Positions 45,990 to 56,279 of a stretch of DNA of 64,000 nucleotides are shown here, one piece after another. The stretch spans positions 29,965,354 to 30,029,353 of the forward strand of contig NC_065536.1 of assembly GCF_932294415.1 (NCBI RefSeq). Direction: 5' to 3'. A model generated the notes under the pieces. The model was given only the letters and a program-made list of their open reading frames with translations, had not been told where the DNA came from and did no database searches. This DNA is from Quercus robur. Taxonomy: Eukaryota; Streptophyta; Magnoliopsida; Fagales; Fagaceae. A program made the translations under genes and the position numbers. Each line of letters opens with the position of its first letter. Position 1 is the stretch's first letter.

Positions 45990-46989
45990 TCCATGAAGAG
46001 ATGATAATTTACTCATGCATATTTTCTTCCTAACCATCTTTAACCAAAATTTCAAAACCAATATACATAATCGTTTATTTTCCACAACCATGATGCTAAT
46101 AGTCAAGGGAGATCAAATTGGCTACGTTGATCTATAAAACTGCTTCTATGACAGACTTCTATTGTTGGACCCAAATTGTCACCCTCTCTAATTCTATTAT
46201 GTCCATGGGTGAGCATTTGCTCATGACAAAGAAACATTTAGAAGCATAAGCAACTCATCTAGACATTCATTATAACTATCAAACACTTAGAAAAACTTTG
46301 ACATTTAATGATAGCATGTAGTCAATAACACTCATCAAAATAATGATAACATAACGCACAAATTCATGCAAATATGGTCTTTTTGCACCAAGAAGAGGTA
46401 GTTTATAAAACTCCAAGGAGGAATGCATCATACAAGTGCAATGTACTACAGGTACTTCCTTTTTTTTTCTACCAAACATAGCAAAACAAGAAACAAAGAA
46501 ACACAAACATAACAAACGACAAATGGATGAACTCTATTCATTTCAATAACCATAGGAATGACGCGCCAAATGATTTCAGGAGAAAGAAACACGATCCTCA
46601 ATACTACCAACTATAATTACAAGCCACATTCCCGCTGCTGCATTTTAAGGATGATCTCCACCTTTAAAGTTCCAAACCTTGTGTAATAGAAATCAACATA
46701 CTGAAGATAAAAGCATCAATCATTCTAATTGTTGACATCAAGGTATCATCGTTATATGTGTGCTATATGAATTGCATATGGACAAAATGACGTATTATTT
46801 GAGAAATTTTTACGCGATTTATGAGGATTTACTATTCTTTAAAATTGGCTTCATATAATTCTAATGTATTTCTATTATGATAAGTATCTAGTGGGAGAAT
46901 GAAAAGGTTCTCATGTTCATGCATCAATGCATTTAAAAGATCAATATACTTACCCTTTCTCAACAAAACTATTGTGTGTTGGTATTATA
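45990..46989. other. Region downstream of the NLR fragment
   Basis: No gene is seen. Some of it may be the old 3' untranslated part of the reverse-strand NLR. The 78-codon reverse frame at 46279-46515 has no recognised motif. Confidence 0.4.
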
Positions 46990-47821
46990 ATTTGCCCTTT
47001 TAAAGCCATTGTATTGGTATTCAGGGCAGCCTTCCAATGCCATTCATCTTCTTTTGTTGATTGTACTCTTTCTAGCTCTGGTGTCCATAAGGGTCCATGA
47101 CAAAAAAGCCTTCACCTTAGGGCATTACCTCACAATTACTTCTTTCAAAGATGGGAACTCGAAAGAATGACTTCCCAAGCAAAAACATGTGAGCTTTAGC
47201 AAGCAATCAAGTTTTAAGTATGTCAACTGGTCGAAAGTAATCACCTCACTTGCTTCACCCCACCTTCCCTACTATTACCTTCGCTATCCTTTCGCATTCA
47301 CTTACACTCATTTTCTTGAGTTGTACCATATGTTTCGCTGTTGAGGATGTAAATAAATTAATCAATCCATGACCTTTCAATATTTCTAGATTCATCAAAT
47401 TTTGGAAAGACATTGAGGGGAGCACCAATTTTTTCAATTTTCCACAGTGACAGATAAAGATTTTCTAGATTATGAAAAATTGGGCTTGGTTTTGTTTCTT
47501 CTTTCCACAAATGTTTAAACAATGGTAGGTCAAACAGTTGTAGTTCTTTTAGTTGTGGGAGTATCCTAGCATGTTTTTGCTGACCAAAAAGTTCTTCATA
47601 TGGGAATATTTCTTCCCAGGAACTGTCCTTCAAAACTACTTCCTCCAAATTATGTAATGTTGCAAGAAAAGTAATCCAATTAGGAACAGGTAGATAGCCT
47701 TCGACATGAAGGTTTTTTAATTTGTAAAAGCATTCTTCCGAAAATTGGCCATGCTATATCTCCTTCATGTTGAAATTTCCACCCAATCTCAAATCCTCCA
47801 AGTTGGGGGATGGACCCTATA
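46990..47821 (-). pseudogene. NLR leucine-rich-repeat fragment
   Basis: A reverse-strand exon starts after an acceptor (TTTTTTATAG) at about 47821 and reads GPSPNLEDLRLGGNFNMKEI, stop (TAG, 47754-47756, where Trp is expected), then HNLEEVVLKDSSWEEIFPYE, LPQLKELQLFDLPLFKHLW, then after a frameshift near 47400 VLPSMSFQNLMNLEILKGHG, LINLFTSSTAKHMVQLKKMS, and further shifts before EVITFDQLTYLKL and FEFPSLKEVIV. This is the late LRR region of CC-NBS-LRR resistance proteins of the RPS2/At4g27190 type, with the KHLWKEE and CxxI-like segments typical of tree families. NB-ARC and coiled-coil domains are absent. It would have recognised pathogen effectors; it is now broken. Confidence 0.8.
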
Positions 47822-48266
47822 AAAAATCAAAATATTAAATAAAAGAAAATAGGAGTTAGTATCTAATTCCTTAACAATTTAGGCCAATCACTAAAATTCA
47901 TAGTAGGGGCTACAAAATGGATTATATCCGTTAAGTTCATAACATTAGAAATATGGTCCCAACTTATAACTGGAATATATCTAAATGAAATATAAATAAA
48001 TAAATAAAGTTAAAAGATAATTTCCTAAATACTATTGAACAATTAATATAAGATGTCTACCAAAAATGATGCAGAAATATACTTTGTGAATCAAATGCAA
48101 GGTGGAATAATAGTCCTTTTATTAGAAAAGCATTTTCGAAAACCATTTTAATCTTTGAGCAGTTATTGGGGATCAATATTTTCAAGTTGTCAAAATTTAT
48201 CACCATGGTATTCCCATATTTCTAGACTCATTGATGCAGGAGAATCTTGAGGTTTTTTTTTTTTTT
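47822..48266. other. Possible NLR intron or remnant
   Basis: A reverse-strand stretch at about 48120-48235 (DNLKILIPNNCSKIK) may be a decayed upstream LRR piece. Otherwise I see nothing. Confidence 0.3.
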
Positions 48267-48725
48267 GATGTATTCCAATCCTGGGTGCAGCCAATTATGT
48301 GATGATTAAGATCTTAATTAGGTTCCTAAAGTGGTTGCATGGCAATTGGAGGCAACTGGAGGAGTTCTGAAGTTGGGAGTTGTCCGCTGTAGGTAGTTAT
48401 TTAGTTATGCCATGTTCGTGTCCAAACTGGAGGTTGCATGCAGTTTCGGATCCAGCAGCCTATCCTAATCTCTTGTAACTAACTCAGTAGACTTTTGGAT
48501 AATTGTAGAGGCTGTACTTAATAGGATTAGGACTCTTAAAAGGCTGAGGCTGCAAGTTCCAAACAGTTAATATAAGTACTTGAATGTAATTCATTGTAAT
48601 CAGTTTTGTGATTTGAATGAAAATAAGCCTTTGTGTGCTTTCTTGGAACTGCGTTCTTCCAGGGGTGTCTATCCACCTATTAGTTGTTCTAAGCAACTCT
48701 CCATTCCCTATTCAATTCCAAACAA
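48267..48725 (+). repeat. Possible solo LTR of another copia family
   Basis: It starts TGATGTATTCC and ends near ATTCCAAACA. ATATAAGTACTTGAATGTAA, TTGTAATCAG and GAATGAAAATAAG look like the TATA/R/U5 part of a Tork-like copia LTR. No target-site duplication could be confirmed. Confidence 0.4.
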
Positions 48726-48806
48726 AATACTATAGCCTATCACATTCCCTGCATCACATGTGGACAAAAAAACTAGGAACACATTTTATTTCAAGTACAT
48801 AGATTT

Positions 48807-49085
48807 ATGAGCTTTACTAAAATGCATGAAGGTTATTTTGTTGCACTATTAATTACTTTAACATTCTTCTTACATTCTTGGCCACTGGCACCCTCATTAC
48901 TGAAAAAACAATCTGGTAATCAACCAAGCCTCTGCAATATTTGTATCAGAAATTCAAGATATACATGCAACAGAGATTCCTCCCTAAATATTCCTGAGTT
49001 TGAATGTGAAATGACCAGATATTGCAGCAGTGTAGTTCACAAATCAAGTAACTGTTGTTTGAAAGGAAAAGGGGAAGATCACTAG
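48807..49085 (+). CDS. Possible small secreted cysteine-rich peptide
   Basis: A 92-codon single-exon frame. Residues 10-25 (YFVALLITLTFFLHSW) form a hydrophobic core after a short charged start, followed by PLAPS, as in a signal peptide with cleavage near residue 28-30. The remaining 62 residues carry seven Cys (43, 46, 54, 67, 73, 83, 84) in a C-X2-C-X7-C-X12-C-X5-C-X9-CC pattern and a basic tail. I recognise no family. Such peptides act outside the cell in signalling or defence in plants, but this is inference. The uneven Cys count and the repeat-rich setting leave chance as a real alternative. Confidence 0.35.
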   Translation: MSFTKMHEGYFVALLITLTFFLHSWPLAPSLLKKQSGNQPSLCNICIRNSRYTCNRDSSLNIPEFECEMTRYCSSVVHKSSNCCLKGKGEDH

Positions 49086-49668
49086 TCCTAATTCAAACAA
49101 TAGCCGATACTTCAAACTGTAGTCCTAGCCCCAATCTTCTGTTGTAATGCTCATTAGGCCTTTATGCAAGCCACAAATGAACCTATTCAATAATTTTTAA
49201 CAAGCATGATTACAAGAAAGCATGCAAAAAGTACCGTGAACTCTTTGTTTCTATGTTGTTTTTTTGTTCTCTATGCATCTTTTCTTCTTTTCCTTTTTAA
49301 TAATATTACTTTCTTACCTATCAAAAAAAAAAAAAAAAAAAAAAAGCATGCAAAAAGTAGTATTTAAAAGGACATGATTTATAATGGAAAGGCCTGAATT
49401 TTATCTTAAAAACAGTTCGTTATGCATTCATCTAAAAGGAGCAAAAAAAGTAACCAGAACACAAGAAGATAATTTTAAAGTAGTGCCAAACACAATTGAA
49501 ATATCAAATGTCATAAAATCAAGAAAGTGAGAGACTTTGGTAAATTAAGGAAAATGAAAAAACCAAAGATATGTGAGAAGTAATTCTTCGTCAAAAGTAA
49601 TTTAGACTGGATCATTATCATAGATGATCCTGGTTTTCATTTTTTTCCCTGAACTATTTGTGCAAAGG
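49086..49668. other. Intergenic, no gene seen
   Basis: It contains a poly-A run at 49325-49345. CACAC (49669-49673) at its end is the left target-site copy of the next LTR. Confidence 0.5.
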
Positions 49669-49673
49669 CACAC

Positions 49674-50780
49674 TGTAAGGTTGAATTTAATCAACCATTT
49701 TATTAGCTTTATTTCGTACCAAATTTGCTTGTATTTTAGCATTTAGCAACCCTGTATTTAGGTGGGTTTGTTGTAAGGGTAGTGAGTGAGATAGAGTATT
49801 CATTGCTCAAGAGTATGCAAGAAAACAGAGACTCGCAGCTTGTTCTCACGGGTGGCTCGCGGCTTCAAGCCGCCAGATGCAGCACACGTGCCAAGCGTGC
49901 CAGAAGGTGAACAGTCATGCTAGCTAGAGCATTACAGGACAAAATAGGACAACTGGGCATACGGTTATCTCGTGACTGGATCTCGCGACTAAGTGAAGTC
50001 GCGAGGTCAAGCCGTGAGGCACCCCTGTTTTGTGAATCCTGACGTTTCACATTCTCCTCTCACTCCAGTATAAATACCCCTTATACCCACAAATGTAAGA
50101 GAGCTTCCAGAGAGAATTTTGAGAGAGAAACCCTAAAGAAAAACAAGATTAATTCACCTACAATCTATACATTAGAGTCTCTTCAAATTCCTCAACTCTC
50201 TTCCTCTCCATTGTCAAATCCTTGAGAGGCATTTTACCAAAACTTTGTTCTCACCATATTCATCACTGTGAGAGGGTTGTTTGGTTTTCTGGGAAGCAGT
50301 TAGGAAGGAACTAATCTATATTGGTTGATGCTATGGTCTAGTAGCGAAATCCGGGAAGCTAGAAAAGAAAAATGTTCGGCGCAACCTTGTTGGAGCAAAA
50401 AGCTTGGAGGGCTTAGGTGCACTGGGTAGATTAAGCTTGAAGGGTTTATTGCTGTCGATGTATCCCAACTACATTTTCTAGTGGATTGTTTACCGCTTGG
50501 AGGGCGGCGGAGAGGTTTTACGCCGAGGGCTTTGGTTTCCTCTTCGATAACACATCGCATGTTGTCTTTGTGTTTGCATCTTCCTTCCCTTTTATCTTTG
50601 CCTTTTATTATCTGCTGTGGGTTGTGATTTTAATTTGGCTTAGATAGTTTATCCAATTCTATATTATAGCTTATGTTCATTTTCTGCACACTAGTTGTTT
50701 GACATATAGCTTGAATTGGTTAATTTGTAAATTGGGGGTCTAAACGTTCAAGTGTGTTTATACACATATTTGAACTTTCA
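49674..50780 (+). repeat. S1 solo LTR
   Basis: It runs from TGTAAGGTTGAA to TTTGAACTTTCA, 1107 bases, flanked by CACAC (49669-49673 and 50781-50785). The TATA box is at 50069-50076, with the TCGCG-rich block at about 49830-50015. There is no internal sequence, so it arose by LTR-LTR recombination. Confidence 0.9.
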
Positions 50781-50785
50781 CACAC

Positions 50786-51214
50786 ATAATAGGAAGTTCT
50801 GGGGAAGAATGAGAAAACCAATCAATTCAGTCCAGTTCTTACTATGTTACGTGTGTCCTAATGGTAGTTTCAAGCCTTCCATATACAATCTTGGTGGAAA
50901 ACAGTTTCTCACGCCCTCATAACTCAAAAGAGATGCAGTATGTTGATAACATGGTGCAACAAACAAAAGATTGCACATTAGAACAATATAAGGTTTCCAA
51001 AGGAAAGCAAAGTTCACAAAAGCCTACAAATATGAAAAAGGGGCATGCAGGATTTGCACATACCAATAGGCAGCCAATGAGCTCTAGCTCAAAAGGTATC
51101 TCTTCCTATAATATGAATGTGTAAGTGTAATAGGTCAATCTCATAAAAAAAAATTTAAAAGAATGGAGTTCTAAATTAATGGATTTTTTGTATGACGTGG
51201 AACATAACCCCCCC
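50786..51214. other. Intergenic, one unassigned frame
   Basis: The frame at 50861-51124 (87 codons, Lys/Ser/Gln-rich) has no recognised motif and is not called as a gene. A (C)15(T)8 block lies at 51208-51230. Confidence 0.4.
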
Positions 51215-51345
51215 CCCCCCCCTTTTTTTTTATAACACAAGGCAAGGCCCTTTGGATCCAACCCTGGTGGTGAGTAAACCATGAGTACACGACCCCACCT
51301 ACTAGAACTGTGTATCAGGTAATCTAGGGGAACTCCTTCTGATGG
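51215..51345 (-). repeat. SINE-like fragment
   Basis: The reverse strand reads GATTACCTGATACACAGTTC and GGTGGGGTCGTG, matching the body of the SINE at 63148-63307 (GATTACCTGATACACAATTC). A short A-run follows at 51223-51230 (T on the + strand). Box A was not found, so it is partial. Confidence 0.45.
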
Positions 51346-52550
51346 ATTTTGAATAAAATACTATTGGAAAATTAAAATCAAGGAAAAAATACAAGGCAAT
51401 TACTGCTAAAAGTTTTTGAATGATGAATGAGGAAAAAGAGGGTGGGGAATGGATAGTAATAGGGTAAGGCAAAAAAATAATTTCAAAGATCAAATATTGA
51501 AAATAATATAGATGGAATATGGAAGAGATTACAAAGAAAGATATTGTGGAGAAAGAAAAGTTACCCTCCAAAAAAATATAAACATATTAGTGAAATACAC
51601 CACAAATGGCCTGTATAAGGAATTAGCTATACAAAAGATGTCAAAACAGTCTATGAACTAGCTAGATTAAACATCAAGTTGAATATATACAATGAAAGTC
51701 AAGGCATTAAAGACCTAACATAGATGAACAGAGGGGAGCTTATAACCTGAGTGAGATCAAAGGGACTACTAATAATTAAAAGATATGAATATCAAAGGGA
51801 CTACGTCTCTTATCTATTTATTTTGTTTAGATTTGAGACAAAGGAAAAAGATTATTATTAGTAGCTGTTGAAACATATATGGGAGGACTCGGTATGATTT
51901 TATCAATTAAGTATGCCTAATATGACAGTATAAATAAACAGAAGAACACTGTGGAAAAATGTATACACATGAAAGGAGAAACAAGGAAATTGAGATCAGT
52001 GTGGATATGGCCATAATCAATTTATCCACCTTTACTATGAAAATAAGTGAGTAAGCAAAGCTTGAATCACAAGCGAGAAGTCATAAATTAAGCATATTTC
52101 ACTTCATTTTTTTGATAAGTAAAGCATTTTTCACTTGATGAAAGGATGATGAACAAATAAATAATGATTATCACGTAATGTTTTGAATGGCAAAAGAAAG
52201 CATATCATGGAATGCTTACAAAAAAAAAAAATACAACGTGCATAAAAGTATTCACAATCTACAGCACTCAATATTCAGTACTCACATGCAGGAAGGTTGG
52301 ATATATCTGTAGTAACTGCACGAGGAATTCTGAAATTTAAAAGAGCACCCCTTATGATTCCACATGGGAAATTTAGATGCATGCGGGTAGCTTGTAGCTT
52401 CCAACAAAGTTTTTTCTGCGGTTCTACCATGCCCTTATATACTGATGTCAGGTTCAATGTTACCCACCTAAATAAAGAGCTAGAAGTCTTTGACAAGATT
52501 TTAGGAGCAAAACTAAATAAAAAAAAGCTACTCATTGCTGCCTTAATTGC
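51346..52550. other. Intergenic, unassigned
   Basis: At 52266-52580 both strands are open and the composition is more balanced than around it. On the reverse strand a frame reads SNLPAC and meets a possible donor GTGAGT. I cannot name a gene. ATTGC (52546-52550) is the left target-site copy of the next element. Confidence 0.35.
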
Positions 52551-52619
52551 TGTTAAAATAAATATTATTAATATTAGCAACGTGAAGTGTTGCTAATATT
52601 AATAATATTTATTTTAACA
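52551..52619. repeat. Perfect 31-base inverted repeat, 7-base loop
   Basis: The left arm 52551-52581 and right arm 52589-52619 are exact reverse complements; the loop is GTGAAGT (52582-52588). It begins TGTTAAAATAAAT and ends ATTTATTTTAACA, so it also has the TG...CA ends of an LTR. It abuts the PBS directly. Confidence 0.92.
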
Positions 52620-52630
52620 TGGTATCAGAG
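52620..52630 (+). promoter_or_regulatory. Primer binding site of element J
   Basis: TGGTATCAGAG, the iMet tRNA complement, follows the hairpin with no gap. Confidence 0.85.
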
Positions 52631-52919
52631 TCAAACTTCGTTCTTGGCATCAAACAAAACATCTCTAACAAGCAAAGAAGAATATCATGTGCACACCACC
52701 ATCAGATGTCACACATGCTTGTCAGCTGGATCTAGACTCCACGGCATCTCGTAGCCGCCATGGCTCACGGCTGTGTCCAGATCTTCAAGCCCAAGCAATC
52801 AATGCCTCTCCCTATCAGATCTGTGCACATCAAGCCTTCGCCTGATGAAACCAACAAGACATAAGTGCTCAAAGGCATATCGTGAGCAAAACCCAGGAAT
52901 TCGACCTCCAACAGCAGCC

Positions 52920-53545
52920 GCACGCGCCACCACGCGTGACCAATAGCTCCTGGAACTCTCACACGCGCTGCCAAAGATTCTCGACTCCCAACTCGGATCT
53001 CAGTCACATGCGCCGCCAAGACAGCCTTATCATCCACCGATCCACTTGGCCTGAGAATCTGGTAATCATACGAGGTCACACGCGCCAACACACGCCGCCT
53101 GCGTTTCCGAATCTTTCCCACGCACCGCCATGATTTCCGATTATGTAGCTCATCTGTTGGCCACACGCACCGTCCTATCGGCCATGTTGACCACCGATCT
53201 GCCTACGGAAGAAATATGGCTTTTAACCGATGTTGCACGCACCTCCACGCGCTACCTGGGTTTTTGGCTTCTCCTCCACACGTCGGTGGAACACCCATGC
53301 GCTTGCCACGTGCCGAAGACTTCTGCTAATGTCATCTGACGTCACCGGATGACGTCACCTCTCCACGTCAGCATGCCATGCACGCCCTAGTCAACGTCAT
53401 CTAGCCACGTCAGCACCACGTCACCTAGCTGACCGTTGACCCGGACCGACCCGACCCGGACCACTCGGATCTGACCCGTGAGCACTTTGACTCTGGACCA
53501 GTTGACTTTGACTTTTTGCGTTGACCTTTGACCAAAAGTCAAAAT
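52920..53545 (+). promoter_or_regulatory. Dense cis-motif array inside element J
   Basis: CACGCG/CACACGC words recur at about 35-45 base intervals (52921-53282). Then six ACGTCA cores (two full TGACGTCA palindromes at 53337-53344 and 53350-53357; others near 53364, 53393, 53406, 53417), then seven TTGAC or GTCAA words (53434-53541; GTTGACC, TTTGACT, TTTGACC). ACGTCA is the bZIP/TGA core and TTGAC(C/T) the WRKY W-box core. Function is inferred from density. Confidence 0.5.
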
Positions 53546-53739
53546 TTCCAAAAAGGCCTATCTTGCTCAGTTTTTCGCGTAGATTCCGATTTTGGGCTCC
53601 ATTTCTTCATTTGAAGCTCCGAAATTGGTCAATTGGCACATTCTTCATTGTGGTTTCTTCAAGGCATCTCCAAGTGATCTTCTCATATTTATCCAACCTC
53701 AAGCCTTCATCGAGCTTCTGCCTTGAGTTTGAGGGAGGG

Positions 53740-54051
53740 TGTTAAAGATATATATTAGACATATATTAGCCCAATGTAATAGGCCCTAGCCCAGTCCTGC
53801 TTGTACTAGTAGTCTAGGGTTTAGTCACCTATATATACTCATGTTATGGCTCATTGTAACACAGGTTATTATACTACACTCTTATACAATAAAGATGTAG
53901 CCCTTAAGGGATTCCTCCGTCCATATAACTCTCGTGTTCTCAATGTTCCTATTCTATGCTTCCTCTTTCGCATTCACTCTAGCATATACAACATGATATA
54001 ACACATCAATATACAGACTATTCAGTCTTTCTCATACTTTATATTGTTAAC
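53740..54051 (+). repeat. LTR copy 1 of element J
   Basis: It starts TGTTAAAGATATATATTAG and ends near TTGTTAAC. TATATATACTCATG lies in the middle. It lacks about 24 bases that copy 2 has before CATATAACTCTCG/CACATAACTCTCG. The following bases (CAATGCTAATATTTAACA) resemble the hairpin arm. Confidence 0.75.
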
Positions 54052-54165
54052 TTGGTGTATCAATGCTAATATTTAACATTCTTCATTGTGGTTTCTCCAA
54101 GTGATCTTCTCATATTTATCCAACCTCAAGCCTTCATCGAGCTTCCCCTTGAGTTTGAGGGAGGG

Positions 54166-54501
54166 TGTTAGAGATATATATTAGACATATATTAGCCCAA
54201 TGTAATAGGCCCAAGCCCAATCCTGCTTATACTAGCAATCGAGGGTTTAGTCGCCTATATATACTCATGTTATGACTCATTGTAACACAGGTTATTGTAC
54301 TACACTCTTATACAATAAAGATGTAGCCCTTAAGGGATTCCTCCGTGGATGTAGGCTGTCAAGGCTGAACCACATAACTCTCGTGTTCTCAGTGTTCCTA
54401 TTCTATGCTTCCTCTTCCACATCCACTCTAGCATATACAACATGATATAACACGTCAATATACAGACTATTCAGTCTTTCTCATACTTTATATTGTTAAC
54501 A
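54166..54501 (+). repeat. LTR copy 2 of element J
   Basis: It starts TGTTAGAGATATATATTAG and ends TATTGTTAACA, followed by the target-site copy ATTGC. It is about 95 percent like copy 1 by eye outside the indel. It is preceded by a second copy of the PPT (GAGTTTGAGGGAGGG). Confidence 0.8.
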
Positions 54502-54506
54502 ATTGC

Positions 54507-54927
54507 AACCACAATCAAATAATCGTCCACGCATAAGGTGGTCAATTGCTAGTACATCCCCGCATCAGTAACCACACAATTGGTTAGCAAAGAATCAAGC
54601 TTTCACCTTTAAAAGGCGAGCTTTTTTAAGATAACATTTTGCATAACATATAAAACACTTTTCAAAGAACTTCAAAACAAATCACATTCACTTTGCTTTC
54701 AATATGCATTTATATAATCCTTATAGTACTAATACTCAAAAGAAAAAAAAGTAATCCCATTTTCCCAATCCATATTATGTATAAGCAATTTAATCAAATT
54801 CCCATTTGGGTTTGTGGAGGTGTACCGTTCGGAGAGATGGAGGCCAACCTGAAAGCCAATGGCTTCGATCCGACGAGCGGAGAGCTACCATTCTTCGATC
54901 GCAGGAAGAAGATACTATTCTCTTCAT

Positions 54928-54970
<43 letters not shown>

Positions 54971-56270
54971 AGTTTTGCTCTTCTCCGTTTTGTATAGTTT
55001 GAAATGGTGTTTCGGTTCAACTCTGGCCCAATGGTAATAATAAGCCCAAAATCAGACAGTCCAAGGAGAGCCACAGTTTTCTGTTATTTATTTATTTATT
55101 ATTATTATTTTTTAATTGTGGAACCCACCAGGATTGACTTGTTCTGGGCCAATTTTTGGAAAGCTGTTCTCAATTTTCACCATGCAAAAATGTTTTTTAA
55201 GAACAATTTGAGAGTTTTTTTCACTTTTTTTTTTTTTTGGGTTTTAGATGGCAATTTTGGAAATAAGTTGATGGCATTTTAATAAGATTTTGTTGTTGTT
55301 ATTGTTGTTATTATTATTAATTTATTTATCTATAATTGGTCTTTCTCTTATGAGATCCTCTCTGTTTTTGTCGTTGTTGCTCATTATGTTGTGGACCTTG
55401 TGGTGGTTAGGCACAATCAAAAACCGCAAGAAAATTTCACTATTTGTCATTGCAATCTTGGAGCCATGCCACCATCATTTTTTTTCTCTCTCTCTCTCAA
55501 CAACGACAACAAATAGGGAGTGAATCATTTTTGCAACAACAGCAGCTTGCTTGATTTGCTTGGTTTCTCAACAATGATGGTTTTTTTTTTTTTGGGTTTG
55601 TTCATGTGATTGTGTTTAGTGTTGGGTAGGCTGGCTTTCATTCGACAGTTGGGTTTAGGGGTTGTGACAAAGACGTCATTGGTGATGGTGTTGGATTGTT
55701 GTGGGTGGGTGGTAATTTTTTATTGGAAGAAAAATGATAATTGAATGGGAAGAAGAGGAAAAGGATAGGGGTGGGGGGGGGGGGGGAGTTGGGGGTGGAC
55801 ACTAGGGTGAGAAAATAATGCCAAATAAATGGTTTTGTGTTTCGGGTGATAAAAAACTTTTTGGCATCAATTTTGCCAAAACAAATATAAAACAAAAACC
55901 GAAAACAAATTTTTTTGATCGGATAGTAAATACCAATTGGTATCTTTTTTAAATGAAAACATTTAGGGTTCGAGTTAACCCTAAATGTTTGATTGAATAG
56001 TAAATAAGTAGAAAGTACCAATTGAAAACACTAGAACCCACTTCACCTTTACCTTTAGTTATGTGATTTTTTTTAATAGACATACATCTTGTTTAAATGA
56101 TTTAATGAATTATGTGATTTAATACACTTAAATGATCTTATGAACCGTCATGTATCAAGTTAATTTAAAGGAGAATTCGTCCTGATATATTCCAACTCTC
56201 ATATTTGGAAGTAGTTGGTAGTAATTCCTAGTTAGATGGATTACCTTTTTCATGAAAAAAAGGGTGGATG
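54507..56270. other. Intergenic with simple repeats
   Basis: A (CT) run of about 39 bases at 54930-54968 and a G-run at 55772-55786 are present. Around the CT run frames are open on both strands (54790-55074) because of the repeat. AAGCCCAAAAT and GGCCCAATGG near 55025-55048 resemble promoter elements, but I cannot support a gene. The rest is AT-rich. Confidence 0.4.
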
Positions 56271-56279
56271 GATAATTAT

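Larger units (their letters stand above)
52551..54501 (+). mobile_element. Element J: non-autonomous LTR element with hairpin 5' end
   Basis: It is flanked by ATTGC (52546-52550 and 54502-54506), so both ends are fixed. Left to right: a 69-base perfect hairpin with TG...CA ends, an iMet PBS, about 1.1 kb of GC-rich non-coding DNA, a polypurine stretch (TTTGAGGGAGGG), an LTR-like copy (53740-54051), a repeat of the last 90 internal bases, and a second LTR copy (54166-54501). No protein domain is seen. The normal 5' LTR (about 336 bases) is replaced by the hairpin. It is of the TRIM/LARD kind. Confidence 0.8.

Noticed and set aside
50861-51124. 87-codon frame as a gene
   Set aside because: Polar low-complexity content, no motif and no supporting context.
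52297-52596. Open frames on both strands as a gene exon
   Set aside because: No recognisable domain in either direction, and the frame on the + strand runs into the hairpin of element J.
52620-52630. TGGTATCAGAG here and at 12345, 25115 and 34946 as tRNA gene pieces
   Set aside because: Each lies right inside an LTR boundary and is only 11-12 bases long, so these are primer binding sites, not tRNA genes.
54790-55074. Arg-Glu-repeat protein or Ser-Leu-repeat protein across the CT run
   Set aside because: The frames exist because of the dinucleotide repeat. The flanking residues match nothing I know, and no start context or splice pattern supports a gene.
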